Assembly: GCA_006176705.1 (NCBI GenBank)
Contig: QRFJ01003049.1
Coordinates: 1-64,000 of the forward strand
DNA: 64,000 bases
Direction of reading: 5' to 3'
Source of the DNA: Cocos nucifera
Taxonomy: Eukaryota; Streptophyta; Magnoliopsida; Arecales; Arecaceae
The notes under the pieces: model-generated
What the model was told of the DNA's origin: nothing
Seen by the model: the letters and a program-made list of their open reading frames with translations, nothing else
Database searches by the model: none
Made by a program: the position numbers and the translations under genes
Shown: positions 32,172 through 44,103 of the stretch, piece by piece
Numbering within the stretch: position 1 is the stretch's first letter
Layout: each line of letters opens with the position of its first letter

Positions 32172-35100
32172 ATGGAGACCAAAGCGGCAACACCCAAACT
32201 AGGATTCGAAGAAGAAGCAGCAGCAGAAGAAGAAGAAGAGATCGAAGGATGGGACGAATGGCAGTCAGACGAGGATAACTCGATTGCCGAATTCCTATGC
32301 TTGTTCTGCAGCTTCAGATTTGATTCCACCGAGACTCTGTTTAATCACTGCAGTTCCGATCACGCCTTCGATTTCCACGTCATCGTCAGAGATTTAGGGT
32401 TGGATTTCTATGGTTCCTTCAAGCTCATCAACTATGTGCGATCTCAGGTGTGGTGTGTTTAATCCAGTAGAATATTTTGGAGCATTGTTTTTAGAAGGAT
32501 ATTTGATGTGATTTGTCCCAAACTTTGGGTTTAAGGGTGATTTGGTTGTTTTTTTCGTTTTTATTCTTTTATTACTTGTGGTTTTATGCAAAGTTTAGAT
32601 TTTTGACTGGTTTTGTTGCTTTATTCGTTCTTATTCTTTTATAGCTTGTGATTTTATGTAACCAAAGTTCGGATTTTTTAGTGGTTAAGATTTTATGCCA
32701 ATGATTAGCTTTTCGGTGATTTATTGCTTTCTTTTTGTTTTTTGTTTTTATTATTTATTACTCGTGTCATGTAATTGATTTTGGATGGTGAAGTAACTGG
32801 AATTTGATCTCTTTTTACCGGCTCTATGTAGTATATTGATCTTTTTTAAACTTTCGGGAGAGTTGATGCAGCTTGGTTAAGGAACTCTCTCATTGTTAAT
32901 GACAGATGCCCCATAAACAGAGTTACATAGTGGCGTTGAGTCTGGTACTTGCATATTGTTTCTAAGGCACCTTGTTAGAAGCATGTGGATATATATAGTT
33001 GGATTCTCGTTGTCTGTTTCTAAGATTGGGGGGAATCCATGTCGTTTTGATGTCGTCCTTTGTTAAAATGCTTCCTTCAAAATGCTAATAGTGTAGTTGT
33101 GTCTTTGGTTCACCTATTAGTTAGTGATACAACGTGCCAGAGCTTCAGAGGAGTTACTCTTCAATATCCACTTCATAAAGCAAGCCTCTGTACATTCTTT
33201 AAGTAAATTCTTTGTCTCATGAAATATTTTATCCAAGTCTAACATTAAGTTGCATGGTGATTTTATGATACCAAGAAACTTAGTGCAAAAACGAAAGAGA
33301 TGACATAGAATATTGAAAAGAAAATTAGGATGCTGATTATTCTCCTATTCTTGTTGGTTACCAGGTTGCGGAGAAGAAATGTTGGAGTTGTGGTCTCACC
33401 TTTGAGTGCAGTAAAGATCTTCAGAACCATTTACATGCAGCAGTTGGTTATGAGAAGGGCGGGAAATTTCTTTGGGAAGATGATCAATATCTAAAACCAT
33501 TTATGGCAGATGATCCACTTCTGCACAGTTTTGCTGCTGATGAAGATGATGAAGATTATAATGTATTGGTAGATAAAGAGGAGCTTATGAGGGAGCTGGT
33601 GAGCAATGAAGATTTTGCTGAACTTTGCAATGATAGTCAGGAAATCTTAAGGGATAGCAGTTCTGAGCTTGATATTGTTCAGAACATTGGAAATAAGCAG
33701 GGCCATGCAGAGAATATGGCCTGTCATTTTGATAAAATGAAGACCAATGGCATTCTTATGGAAGAGAACTTCGGGCCATTTCACCAAAGGAGGAAAGATA
33801 GGCAGCTAAGATTTTCTATTGCTAATGTTACTACTGCAAGGGAAATTATGGATGTAAATGAAAACTATTTTGGAGCTTATGGTTCCTTTGGCATTCATAG
33901 AGAGATGCTTAGTGACAAGGTATGTGATGTTTCAAAATATCTACACTATTTAATGTGGATCACTATATATGTAGAGTATTTTTTTGCAAAATTTGTTGCA
34001 TCAGGAATTCATGAGTCCATTTTTCTTTTTAAAAAATTGTATTCTGTATTGTAGTATGGAAATTAACTTATGCTATATCAATGTTCAGGTAAGAATGGAT
34101 GCTTATAGAGGAGCACTTTTAAAGAATCCTTGTCTCATGAATCAAGCAAACGTTTTGGATGTAGGTTGTGGCACAGGAATACTGAGGTGATAATTGAATT
34201 GCTTTTCTTAGTTTGTTGGTGATATTGCAACCCTGATTCAAATTGGATGGTGGAAAGTGTAATTATGTAATTGCTTGTGCAAATATGAAGTACATAACTC
34301 TTTGAATTTTTATAACTTGCAAGTGCAGGTTGATGACCCATTTGCTTACTAATATGTCATTTTCCTAGTTTGTCGGGGATATTGCAACCTAGATTTATAT
34401 TTGGATGGTGAAAAAGTGTAATTATGTAATTGCCTATGTTGCACATGTACTTCTCCTGCAGTAATGTTTGAATTGTTCTCAGACCTGAATTTTGGTTCAG
34501 TGGGCTTGTCTTAGCTAGGCACGTTAGTGTCTTGCTTCAACCCCCACTGACGTATGAAGCAAACCTAATGTAGACATTTATTTATTTTGTTATTTGTTTT
34601 AAGTCTTTATAAACTTGATATGTTTTCAATGAAATTCATACTCAGGTTCATGCACATTGCCTTGCAATTAATCAAAGATGTTTAGGATTTGTTAAATGTA
34701 TAGACTCGTGTGTTTCATGATGGCTCATGAGTACTGACATTTAAATATGCTGCACCGTTGTCTACACCATGTAACGTCAACTCATCTGGGGTAATTACGG
34801 AAATTGCCCTTCTCCATGCTTATATAATTGGTTCTTGTGTGCAACCATCTCTTCTTTTTCTTTTTTCCTGCACTCTTCCTCGCTTTTGCTTTTTCAGATA
34901 TGTCCACATGCTTCAACAAATTTTGCCTGTATATCTTATCTGAGAAGTCATATTTCCCATGCTCTGATCAGAATCATCCAGCTAGCTTCCCTTCTCTCTT
35001 GCAATACTCTTTATTAAGTACCTTTTTCAAGGGTCCTTTTCTTTTTATGCAAATTTGCATGAAAGATACAAATATGACTAGATCAGAGTTGTTTTTCTTC

Positions 35101-37546
35101 TTCACCTCAGCTGTGGCATGTATAACAAAAAGAGTATTCTAATATATTTGGAAATGGTCTGCAACTGCTTATCTGCTTACTTCTGTAGCTTGTTTGTATT
35201 GAAGTTGAATACTTGAATGACAATAAGCACCAATAAGCAAGTTAAAATTACAAAACAAGCTCAAGTGGATAGTATAATTAACTCAAAATCGCAGTGGTGT
35301 GCATGCTAAAATTAGCTCCTATTTCTCTAGGTGCAAAAGCTGTTGGGTGACAGCCTAGACTGGTTTTGGTTCTTCATGTCATGCTTTCCTATTCTACTTA
35401 TTTCCGCAAGGATGATCTGTCTGTAACGTGGTTCAATTCACTTCTATTTAGGTAACTCAAATATGTGTTTGAGAAACTGATTAATTTTGCCTGTCATTAG
35501 TTTGCTGTTTTAAAAAGATATATTGTTGTTACTCAACAAAACAAGTGATTTATGATTGTATGTTTTAACCTGATGGGAAAGTGATTCAAGTTGATTAGTG
35601 AATGCATTGATTTTTGAACCCAGAAGGAAACATTAACATAGTCAACAATTCTCAACTCCTTGTTTTAGCTTTGTAGAATCGTTACTGGTATCATTGCTTT
35701 TTTTTGCTTAACATATATGGTGGTCCCTGTACTTCACATGGTTAGATTATGCAATTGACGCCTGCAATTGGTTCATCCTGTACCCATTAATCTTTGCATA
35801 AACTGAATTTGCGCGTTGAATCAACATATCCCTAGGCATTTCGCTACTGAGTAAGGGACATTTACTCAGGAAGTAAACATATTTCCCTATCACTTGAAAT
35901 AGCTATTTATGTCTTGTAGAACAAGTATACATCTTATTTACTTAAATGTCTTGTTGTAGTCTTTTTGCAGCTCAAGCTGGGGCTTCAAGAGTAATTGCTG
36001 TTGAAGCAAGTGTAAAGATGGCCTCTGTGGCTACCCAGGTAATAATTCCATTAACTTGATTATTGAAAAATCTATTTATTATTTTAATTTACATTGACTT
36101 ATAATGAACACAGATTGTGAAAGATAATGGTCTTCTGTTAGAGGGGACAGAGAAAGGTGATGAAAAACAGTGTTCGGGAAAAATAAAAGTAGTGCAATGT
36201 ATGATTGAAGAGCTTGACCAACATATACAAGTTTCACCTCATAGCATTGATGTGTTAGTGAGCGAGTGGATGGGCTATTGCCTATTATATGAATCGATGC
36301 TCAGTTCAGTTCTTTATGCACGTGATCATTGGTTGAAACCTGGTGGGGCGATTCTTCCAGATACTGCTACTATTGTAAGGCCACTAACTACTAATTTAAC
36401 CTTTTGTGTGCTTTCAAGCCACTTAAGCCATCTTGTTTGATTCATCTTTTAGTTCGGGGCTGGATTTGGAAGAGGTGGAACCAGCATTCCATTTTGGGAA
36501 AATGTGTATGGTTTCAATATGTCTTGCATTAGCAAGGAAGTTGTAGAGGACGCTTCTCGTGTTCCAATTGTTGATATAGTGGATGGTCAAGATATCATCA
36601 CAGAGTCAGCTGTGCTCCAGGTAAAACCCTCTTTCATGCAACACTGGTCAAAGTTATTATGTGAAGGAGAAAATGTTTTTTGATGGTATTTCTGTGCCAG
36701 ATCCTATTTTTATAACTCCTTTTTTTCTTGCATTAAAGTTTAACAATTTATTCTGCACGACCTGGAATGCCTTACGTAATATGGTTCTTGCTGATCTCGT
36801 AGCCCTATCTCCTGTTCACTCTGATTTTAAGGCCATATCCATCATTAGTTCAATCTTTCTAACCACTTGTATCGAGGCTTTAAGAGGTTTCCTGGTCTTC
36901 CCATATTCCGACTGAGATATTGGAGCCTCTTCTACCCTTACCACCTTTCTGATAAAATTCACAAACAAAATAAGAGCAGAAATGAAATCATTTTCCAGTT
37001 TTCCAAGCTTCCACATTATTCAGGACTCATTAATTTGTGGAATGTGTAAACTGGTGGTTGACATGACCATACTCTTGTCATTCTTTTCGGTTTCAGTCAT
37101 TTGACTTGGCGTCCATGAAGCCAGATGACATGGATTTCACTGCAAGCTTCGAGTTGAAGCTGAGATCTGACCTTCAAGGTGATTCAACTACTTCAACTTT
37201 GGGGATATGGTGTTATGGAATTGTTCTGTGGTTCGAGACAGGTTTCACCAGCAGATTCTGTAAAGAGATGCCCTCGGTCCTCTCCACGTCACCTTATTCT
37301 CCAGGAACTCACTGGTCTCAAACCATCTTGACGTTCTGTGAACCAATTGTGATGCAATCAGATAAATCTATTCCTGACTCAGCTGCATCTGTTGGCACTG
37401 AGGGATGTCCTGCAGTGAGGATTAGGTCCCGCATTAGCATTGTCCGCTCTTCAGCACACCGCAGCATAGACATTTCCATGGAGACAACAGGGATTAGCTC
37501 GGATGGCCGAAAACGCAGCTGGCCAGTCCAAATCTTTAATTTGTGA
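32172..37546 (+). CDS. PRMT3: Protein arginine methyltransferase 3 (PRMT3-like), seven exons
   Basis: Transfers methyl groups from S-adenosylmethionine to arginine in target proteins; the family's best-known substrate is ribosomal protein uS5, in the cytosol. Exons: 32172-32447, 33365-33919, 34089-34186, 35960-36038, 36114-36374, 36453-36620, 37097-37546, all with GT-AG introns and matching phases, giving 628 codons (PRMT3 proteins are about 530-650). Zinc finger C43/C46/H59/H64 is followed by C98/C101/H114/H116. An acidic linker leads to the PRMT signature YF..Y......H (from 260), SAM motif I VLDVGCGTGIL (299-309), ribose-binding E325, the double-E loop SEWMGYCLLYESM (386-398, E387 and E396) and the THW loop (550-552). 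All key residues are present. Start: ATG at 32172 in a favourable context (G at -3 and +4). The frame stays open to 31932 without a stop, so an N-terminal extension is formally possible but lies in the duplicated 5' flank. It is the only intact gene here. Confidence 0.93.
32448..33364 (+). other. PRMT3 intron 1
   Basis: 917 bp, GT...AG, phase 0, T-rich. No other gene or transposon is recognised in it. Confidence 0.85.
34187..35959 (+). other. PRMT3 intron 3 with internal direct repeat
   Basis: 1773 bp, the longest intron. It splits the codon after motif I. Two diverged copies of an 80-bp segment (GTTTGTTGGTGATATTGCAA.. at about 34211 and GTTTGTCGGGGATATTGCAA.. at about 34369) lie near its 5' end. 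Otherwise it is T-rich, with a CTT-rich patch near 34848. No gene is seen inside. Confidence 0.8.
36621..37096 (+). other. PRMT3 intron 6
   Basis: 476 bp, GT...AG, phase 0, ending in a T-rich tract and TTTCAG. Open frames inside it are short and unlike any protein I know. Confidence 0.82.
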
Positions 37547-37567
37547 GAGGATCCTGTAGATCCATAT

Positions 37568-39002
37568 GAATGTTCCAGCTCGACAGTTTTTTGTATCTGA
37601 AGCTGGTGTATTTTGGCCTCATTTCATTTTTGTTGCTGTAATGTCATCAACCTATCATTTTGGAATTCCTAAATTGGATTCCTTGCATTTTTAAGTTTAT
37701 CAGGGTCTATGATAAATGAACCTGAAAGGATGGTGCGTTGAGTGATTTTAAATATACAAACAGGACATTCTGAGGAGGAATGTAATGCAATTTTTCCTTT
37801 ATTGTTGCTTCAGTCTAGTTAAATTTTATAGATTAGTTCATTAGTGAAGCTTACAAAAATTGATGCATACTTCCTAAGTTTAGATGACTTCTCATGGATT
37901 CAGCTCGTCTTCTACAGAAAGAATTGATCAGAATGTAAGACAGAAGCTTGCATATGAATGTGATCACAATGTAGCTTACATCTGCAGGTGCATCAAGAAT
38001 CATTGGTTTGAAGAAAAATTTTTCCATCTTTCCATTGGACTGGCTCCTTTTCGAAGGCATAATATCTATAAAATTTTAGTCCTATTTCCAGATTCATGCA
38101 TCAACCACAGCACTACAAGGTAAATTTCCACATGGCCTCCACCTTTGCTGTGATGAGGTTTTGGTTGAATACTTCATTTTGGAATTCCAGCTGAATGTTT
38201 CAGCTTGACAGTTTTTTTGTATCTGAAGCTGGTGTATTTTGGCTTCATTATATATTTGTTGCTGCAATGTCATCAACCTATCATTTTGGAATTCCAAAAT
38301 TGGATTCCTTGCATTTTTCAGTTTATCTGGTCTATGATAAATGAACTTGAAAGGACGGGGACCTGAAAGGATGGTGCGTTGAGTGATTTTAAATATACAA
38401 ACAGGAAATTCTCGGGAGGAATGTAATGCAAATCTTCCTTTATTGTTGCTTCAGTCTAGTTAAATTTTATAGAATAGTTCATTAGTGAAGCTTGAAAAAA
38501 TTGATGCATACTTCCTAAGTTTAGATGACTTCTCATTGGAGTCAGCTTGTCTTCTACAGAAAGAATTGATGAGAATGTAAGACAGAAGCTTGCATATGAA
38601 GGTGATCACAATGTAACTTACATCTGCAGGTGCATCAAGAATCCTTGGTGCATCAAGAATCCTTGGTTTGAAGAAAAGTTTTTCCATCTTTCCATCGGAC
38701 TGGCTCCTTTTCCAAGGCATAATATCTATAAAATTTTAATCCTATTTCCAGATTCATGCATCAACCACTGCACTACAAGGTAAGTTTCCACATGGCCTCC
38801 ACCTTTGCAGCAAAGAGCTTTAGGTTGAGTACTTCATTTTGGAATTTCATGTGAATGTTCCAGCTCGACAGTTCTTTTGTATCTGAAGCTGGTGTATTTT
38901 GGCCTCATTACGTATTTGTTGCTGTAATGTCGTCAACCTATCATTTTGAAATTTTTAAATTGGATTCCTTCCATTTTTCAGTTTATCAGGGTCCACGATA
39001 AA
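37568..39002 (+). repeat. Tandem duplication of PRMT3 3' UTR and downstream DNA (2.2 copies)
   Basis: Copies start at 37568, 38193 and 38853 with GAATGTT(C/T)CAGCT(C/T)GACAGTT. Copy 1 (625 bp) starts 22 bases after the PRMT3 stop. Copy 2 (660 bp) carries an extra tandem 18-bp word, GTGCATCAAGAATCCTTG, at about 38631-38666. Copy 3 ends after about 150 bp, where Copia-3 was inserted (about 39003). Open frames in the copies are short and not supported. The repeats may supply alternative transcript ends; that is inference. Confidence 0.88.
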
Positions 39003-40419
39003 TGTATTGGATTTAGGTTTTTTCGGTGCATGCATATTTCAAAATCAATTTTTCAAAACAAAAGTAGCAGAAAACTAGATTAAACAATTTAATCTATGCA
39101 TGTATAGATATAATCTAGCACATACAGATCTAATTCATATGATGAAAATAAAACATGCATGGATCTAATTTCAAGAATAAACAAAATACTGATAATTAGA
39201 TCACCTACTTGTCTTGCTATATTCCTCCTTCGGATCTAGATTTAAAAATATCTGCAGGTTTTGTTGAAGCAAAACATGTGTCCGGCCTGTATAGATATCC
39301 ACACGAGGCTGATGTAGATCAGGAGCATCAGGGACCATCGAGGTGCTAGCTCTTTTTCAGATCACGCTTCTTTGATTTGAATCTCTTTCTTTGACTCTTT
39401 ACAAGATCGGATAAAACGATGTGAAGAGGTCTTGTGCATGAATCGGAGAAAGTGTAGAGATTATAGAAGAATACCTTCTCCCTTTCTTTCTCTCTCTCTT
39501 TCTGTGACTTTTCTCTCTCTATTTTGGCACACCAAGGGGTGGGAGTCAAAACTAGGGGCACGGAAGGATGAGAGGGCGCAACTCTCAAAAATCTTGTGAT
39601 GAAAAACTTATTGAGAAATCTGATTTCTCCTCTTTATTGCACCCCATAACCTAACTCATCACAATCCAATGCTTCCTCTTCTTATCCTAATCCATTTTGA
39701 GTTTTAAATCAAATTCAAACTCAAGATAGGATAAGGATAAGAGTCATGCAGGAGAAAAACTCTCAAGAGGGGGTGCCAACACATGGGTGTGCGCCTCCTC
39801 TCCCTCTCCTCATTCACGTGGATGCTAATATGAAATTCATGCCCTATAATAGGCATGAGGAAAGAGAAAGAGTTCCAATAGATTGGGACTCAAGCACTTA
39901 AAGTAATTAAGATTCAATCCGAGTTTAATTCGAATCCAATTCAAACCCGATTTGAGTCCAATCCATTGCAAACTCAATCCTAATCTAATTAGGATTCAAA
40001 TATGAAAATCAAATACCCAATCAAACTTAATTAGGTCAAGTCTAATAAAATTAAATCTGATTTAATTAATTAGAACTTGATCCAATTTGATCTCATCAAA
40101 TTAAGTCATCCTTGCTAACTATTAGCAGATCCTCTACATATAACTTTGACAAATTGATCTGAATTATCAATCAAATTGATAATTTGATCAAGATCAAACC
40201 GTTTGATTTAATCAAACTCTTATTATGTGTGACCCCATAAGTTCAATTCTATATGGTAGTGAGACATATCATGATTTTCATCATAGTATCATTGAAACAT
40301 CTTTCAATAAGTTGGAACAATTCTAACTCACAACCATTAAGGATCATCGATTCAGAATAATCCTAGTAAGCTTTTATAATCTGCTAATGATGTCTAGCAG
40401 CATGTGATGGTAATTATCA
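39003..40419 (-). mobile_element. Copia-3, terminal part of the 3' LTR
   Basis: On the minus strand this is the distal part of the Copia-3 3' LTR, separated from the rest (57463-58316) by the Gypsy insertion. The part near 40200-40419 aligns with the Copia-2 LTR (GTTCAATTCTATATGGTAGTG, CATCATAGTATCATTGAAAC, CTAGCAGCATGTGATGG). The outer part (39003-about 40150) differs from Copia-1/2, so Copia-3 is a separate subfamily. The summed LTR length (1417 + 854 = 2271 bp) fits the 2.3-kb LTRs of its relatives. The left end lies where copy 3 of the PRMT3 downstream repeat breaks off. Confidence 0.72.
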
Positions 40420-41279
40420 CGTACGAAGGGATCTCAGAGCAAATTCCAACAACGTGCAGCTTGGTCAGCTCTTCACAGGGCAGAAGAGAATCGATCAACC
40501 TCCTTAGCATGGGAACCTAGTCTCTATGACTTAGGCCACGCTCAACAATAATAGAATACAGCGAAATACGACACCAGAAAACACCATGAAGAAGAAGAAA
40601 TAAGGAGAAGATAACTTTTATTAAATAACCACTCGTTGGTTTACAATAGAAGCTCTCCCAGTCTCTCGATCTCTCACAGATATAAGAGGATCCTTAGATG
40701 ATCTCTTTCTTTCCCTCTGTCTCTTGATCTCTAACCCTACCCTTGAGTGTCCTTTTATATAGGAACAATCCTAGGTTACAAGTTTCTCACGAACTCAACT
40801 CTCTAAGTACAAAATAAGGATTAACTCAGAATTTTTGTTCTCACAGGACTCTACGCAGTTAGATAAAATTACCAAGTTCGTGATCCAAACGAACTCAGAT
40901 TGCAACGAAACTTGATCCATTGGATTTGGAACGAAACATCCTTTAAGATAATGCTTCACCCACTTTGAACCAACTTCTGTGGAGTTTTCAGAATGTCGCA
41001 CAAAGTTGCATGGATAAACTGCATTCTATTATGCTTCATTGCACTAGCTTCTTTTCTAATCAATGTACATCTTGAGACATATGCCTCCGGTCCCATTCTC
41101 TTGAGTACTCCTTATAGATTTTGTACACATTTTCTCAGATAATTGTAGGACTCAGATTTGATCTCCAAGTTGCCTAAATCTCAAGAGAGTGTAGTCAGAC
41201 CTCGACCCCGTCCAGCAATCCGATCTGGTTTGCACCTTGACCCGTGTCAGGTCCAGCCCCGATTCGAGGAGCCGTGACA
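40420..41279 (-). repeat. Chromovirus 3' LTR
   Basis: 860 bp. On the minus strand it starts TGTCACGGCTCC and ends CCCTTCGTACG. It matches 56607-57462. TATATAAAAGG at 40761-40751 is the likely TATA box. Confidence 0.88.
40751..40761 (-). promoter_or_regulatory. Chromovirus 3' LTR TATA box
   Basis: TATATAAAAGG on the minus strand, identical in the other LTR at 56951-56941. Confidence 0.65.
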
Positions 41280-41284
41280 CCCTT

Positions 41285-44098
41285 CCCCACCTAAGCCGAA
41301 GTCGCCCCCGACGAGGCTAGGTGGTACTTATTGATGATATCTTCAAACTACCATAGTTCATCACCATACTCCTAACTCGCTTCTAAGTTTGCTAGTCCTC
41401 TCCATCGGACTAAGTACTAGACCCAACTACCCTTTTTCCTGTCCATCTTGATTTTAGAAACCTTCTTGGTGTAATGAACTCTTACGACCACTGGAGCTCT
41501 TCTGCTTTGAGCCTGAGAAGGATCGGTTGTGTCTTCTTTGAATGGCTTCAATAGAGATATGTGGAACACCGAATGCACTTTCAGCTTGGAAGGCAGTGAC
41601 AATCGGTACGCAGTCTCTTCAATTTGATGGATGATGATGAAGGGGCCTTCATACCTCCTTACGAGTGCTTTGTGGTAGCCCAACTTCAATCTCATGTGAT
41701 GGTAGAGTTTCACCAGTACCTGATCACCAATCTAAAATTTAGCTGCATGCCGCTTTATGTCAGCCCACTTCTTCATCCATTTGGTCGCCTTCAACAAGAA
41801 GATCTGAAGCAAATCTGTATCCTCCTTCAGATCCCTCACGAACCTATAGGTGGTTGGACTACGTCCCACGTAGTCCGCTATGATACTTCCTGGAGTATCT
41901 GGTTGCTGTCCTATTATCATCTTAAATGGTGATTTATCGGTCGACTCTGATCACTGTAAGTTGTAATTGAATTAGGCTTGGTCCAAGAGTCGCACCCAAT
42001 CTCGCTAGTTGGCATTCACATAGTGCCTCAAATACATCTTCAGTAATGCATTTGTTCATTCTGTTTGGCCATCATTCTGAGGATGGAAAGTCATGGACAT
42101 CTTCAGCTCTGTTCCGAGTATCCAAAATAACTCGGTCTAGAATCTTTTCGTGAAGCAAGCATCGCGATCAGAAACAATGCACCATGGTATCCCCTAATAT
42201 TTCACTACATATATGAAGAACAACCATGCCATGTCCTCCGCATGGCAAGTAGTAGGTGCTGGAATGAAGACTCCATACTTCGAGAAGTGATCCACTACTA
42301 TCATGATGGAGCTATATCTTTCCACTGGAGGTAACCCGATGATGAAGTCCATGGAGACGCTCTCTCATGGATGCTCTGGTGTAGGCAATGGCTTCAACAA
42401 TCCCATAGGCCGTTGATATTCAACCTTATCTTGTTGGCATACTAAACAAGTGTGAACATACCCCTCGATATCATCTCGCATATTTGGCCAATAGTAGCTA
42501 TGTTCTATGAGAGCTTGGGTCCGATGCACCCCCTGATATCCTGCCCATATAGAATCATGATGCTCTTACAGCACCTCGCGCCTCAGCTCTCCGCCTGAAG
42601 GCACATAGACACGCCATCCCCGTGTCAAAATTAGCCCACCTTTGGTCCAAAAATGGCGCACCTTATCATCCTTGATGAGTTCACCTATGGATGTGGCCCA
42701 TGGATCCTTCTCCATCTCGGTCTTGACCCTCTCCATTAAGTCACTTGCTGGTTCGAAAGTGAAAAAAAATACAGCCAACTATGCCTTTCTACTTAAGGCA
42801 TCAGGATCGAATTGGTTCGGCCTAGCTTATACTCGATGTGAAAATCGAATTTAGCAAGAAATTACTACCATCTCGCTTGCTTTGAGATGAGCTTTGGCTG
42901 GATTTGGAAGTAGCTTATGGCCATGTTGTTCGTGCGCACCATAAACTTGGATCCGAGGAGGTAATGGCACCAGATTCTAAGGCAATGCACAACCGCTATC
43001 ATCTTCTTCTCATGAACTATATACCTGCACTCGGTGTCGTTCAACTTCTAACTCTTGTAGGCCACTGGGTGTCTTTCCTGCATGAGCACCCCTCCAATGG
43101 CAAAATTTGATGTGTTGGTATGAACTTCAAAAGGAACCGAGAAGTTCGGTAGCATGAGGATCGGCTCCTCTGTGACCGCTTGCCTGAGATGATCGAACGC
43201 CTCCTGATATTGATCCGACCATCGCCATGGTCGACCCTTCTTCAACAAATCCATTCATGGGGCACATAACTTTGAATATCCCATGATGAACCTCCTATAA
43301 TAATTTGTCAAACCAAGAAAAAAGCATAAGTGTGTAACACATGTAGGTACCTCCCACTCAGCTATGGCTGAAATCTTGGAGGGATTCATCATGAGCTTTC
43401 CATCCCCAATGATGTGCCCGAGGAATGGCACCCTCCCTTGTGCAAACACGCACTTCTCCTTCTTCATAAAGAGCTAGTGTTGCCGTAGGGTGGAGAAGAC
43501 TTGCCTCAAGTGCATCACATGCTCTTTCAATGTCCGATTGTAGATAATAATATCATCCAAGTATACTATCATGAATTTATCAATAAAGTCATGGAGTACA
43601 TGTTGCATCAAAGCATAGAAGGTTGCTGGAGCATTGGTGAGGCTGAAAGGCATGATAAGGTACTCAAAGTTCCCATACCTTGTCACATATGCAGTCTTCT
43701 CGATGTCCTCCTCCACCATGCGAACTTGATAGTACCCGCTATGAAGATCCAACTTGAAAAACCATCGTGCCTTACCAAGTTGATCAAATAGATTATCAAT
43801 CCATGGAATGGGGTACTTGTTTTTCACCGTGAGTTTGTTGAGGGCCCTGTAGTCGATGTAGAGTCTCAACGAACCATCATGCTTCTTTTGAAAAAGTATC
43901 GATGCTCCATATGGACTCTTTGAAGGTTGGATGAACTCGCTGTCCACCAACTCCATTTGCGGTCTTCTCAGCTCCTGGAGTTTAGGTGGGGCCATCCTAT
44001 ATGGTGTTTGAGTTGGTGGATGTGCTCCTTACACCAAATCAATTCAATGATTGATTTGTCTTCTTGGCGGCAATCGCTTGGATAATTTGGGGGGGGCA
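41285..44098 (-). pseudogene. Chromovirus pol: RT, RNase H, integrase, chromodomain (decayed)
   Basis: Read leftward. RT: FIQPSKSPYGASILFQKKHD, IDYRALNKLT, FFKLDLHSGYYQVR, YLDD catalytic box near 43556 (open 43995-43474). RNase H near 43110: FEVHTNTSNFAIGGVLMQE, where the usual catalytic Asp (HTDAS) is Asn. Integrase: zinc region ending CLVCQQDK near 42430, then the core with MDFI.GLP near 42345, VSDRD near 42170 and FHPQ.DGQTER near 42065, and the conserved C-terminal KVHSVFHISLLKPF near 41540. The chromodomain is recognisable near 41330-41440 as YLVRWRGL..LEAS. Stops and frameshifts occur throughout. Integrase after RT marks Gypsy order, and the chromodomain marks the chromovirus branch. 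Confidence 0.88.
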
Positions 44099-44103
44099 TC
44101 ACA

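Noticed and set aside
36661..36915. 84-codon frame in PRMT3 intron 6
   Set aside because: It lies between good splice sites (36621 and 37096), resembles no protein, and would break the PRMT3 frame.
37884..38783. Frames of about 80 codons in both full copies of the downstream repeat
   Set aside because: They contain no recognisable domain, are not conserved between copies beyond the DNA similarity, and lie in 3' UTR-derived sequence.
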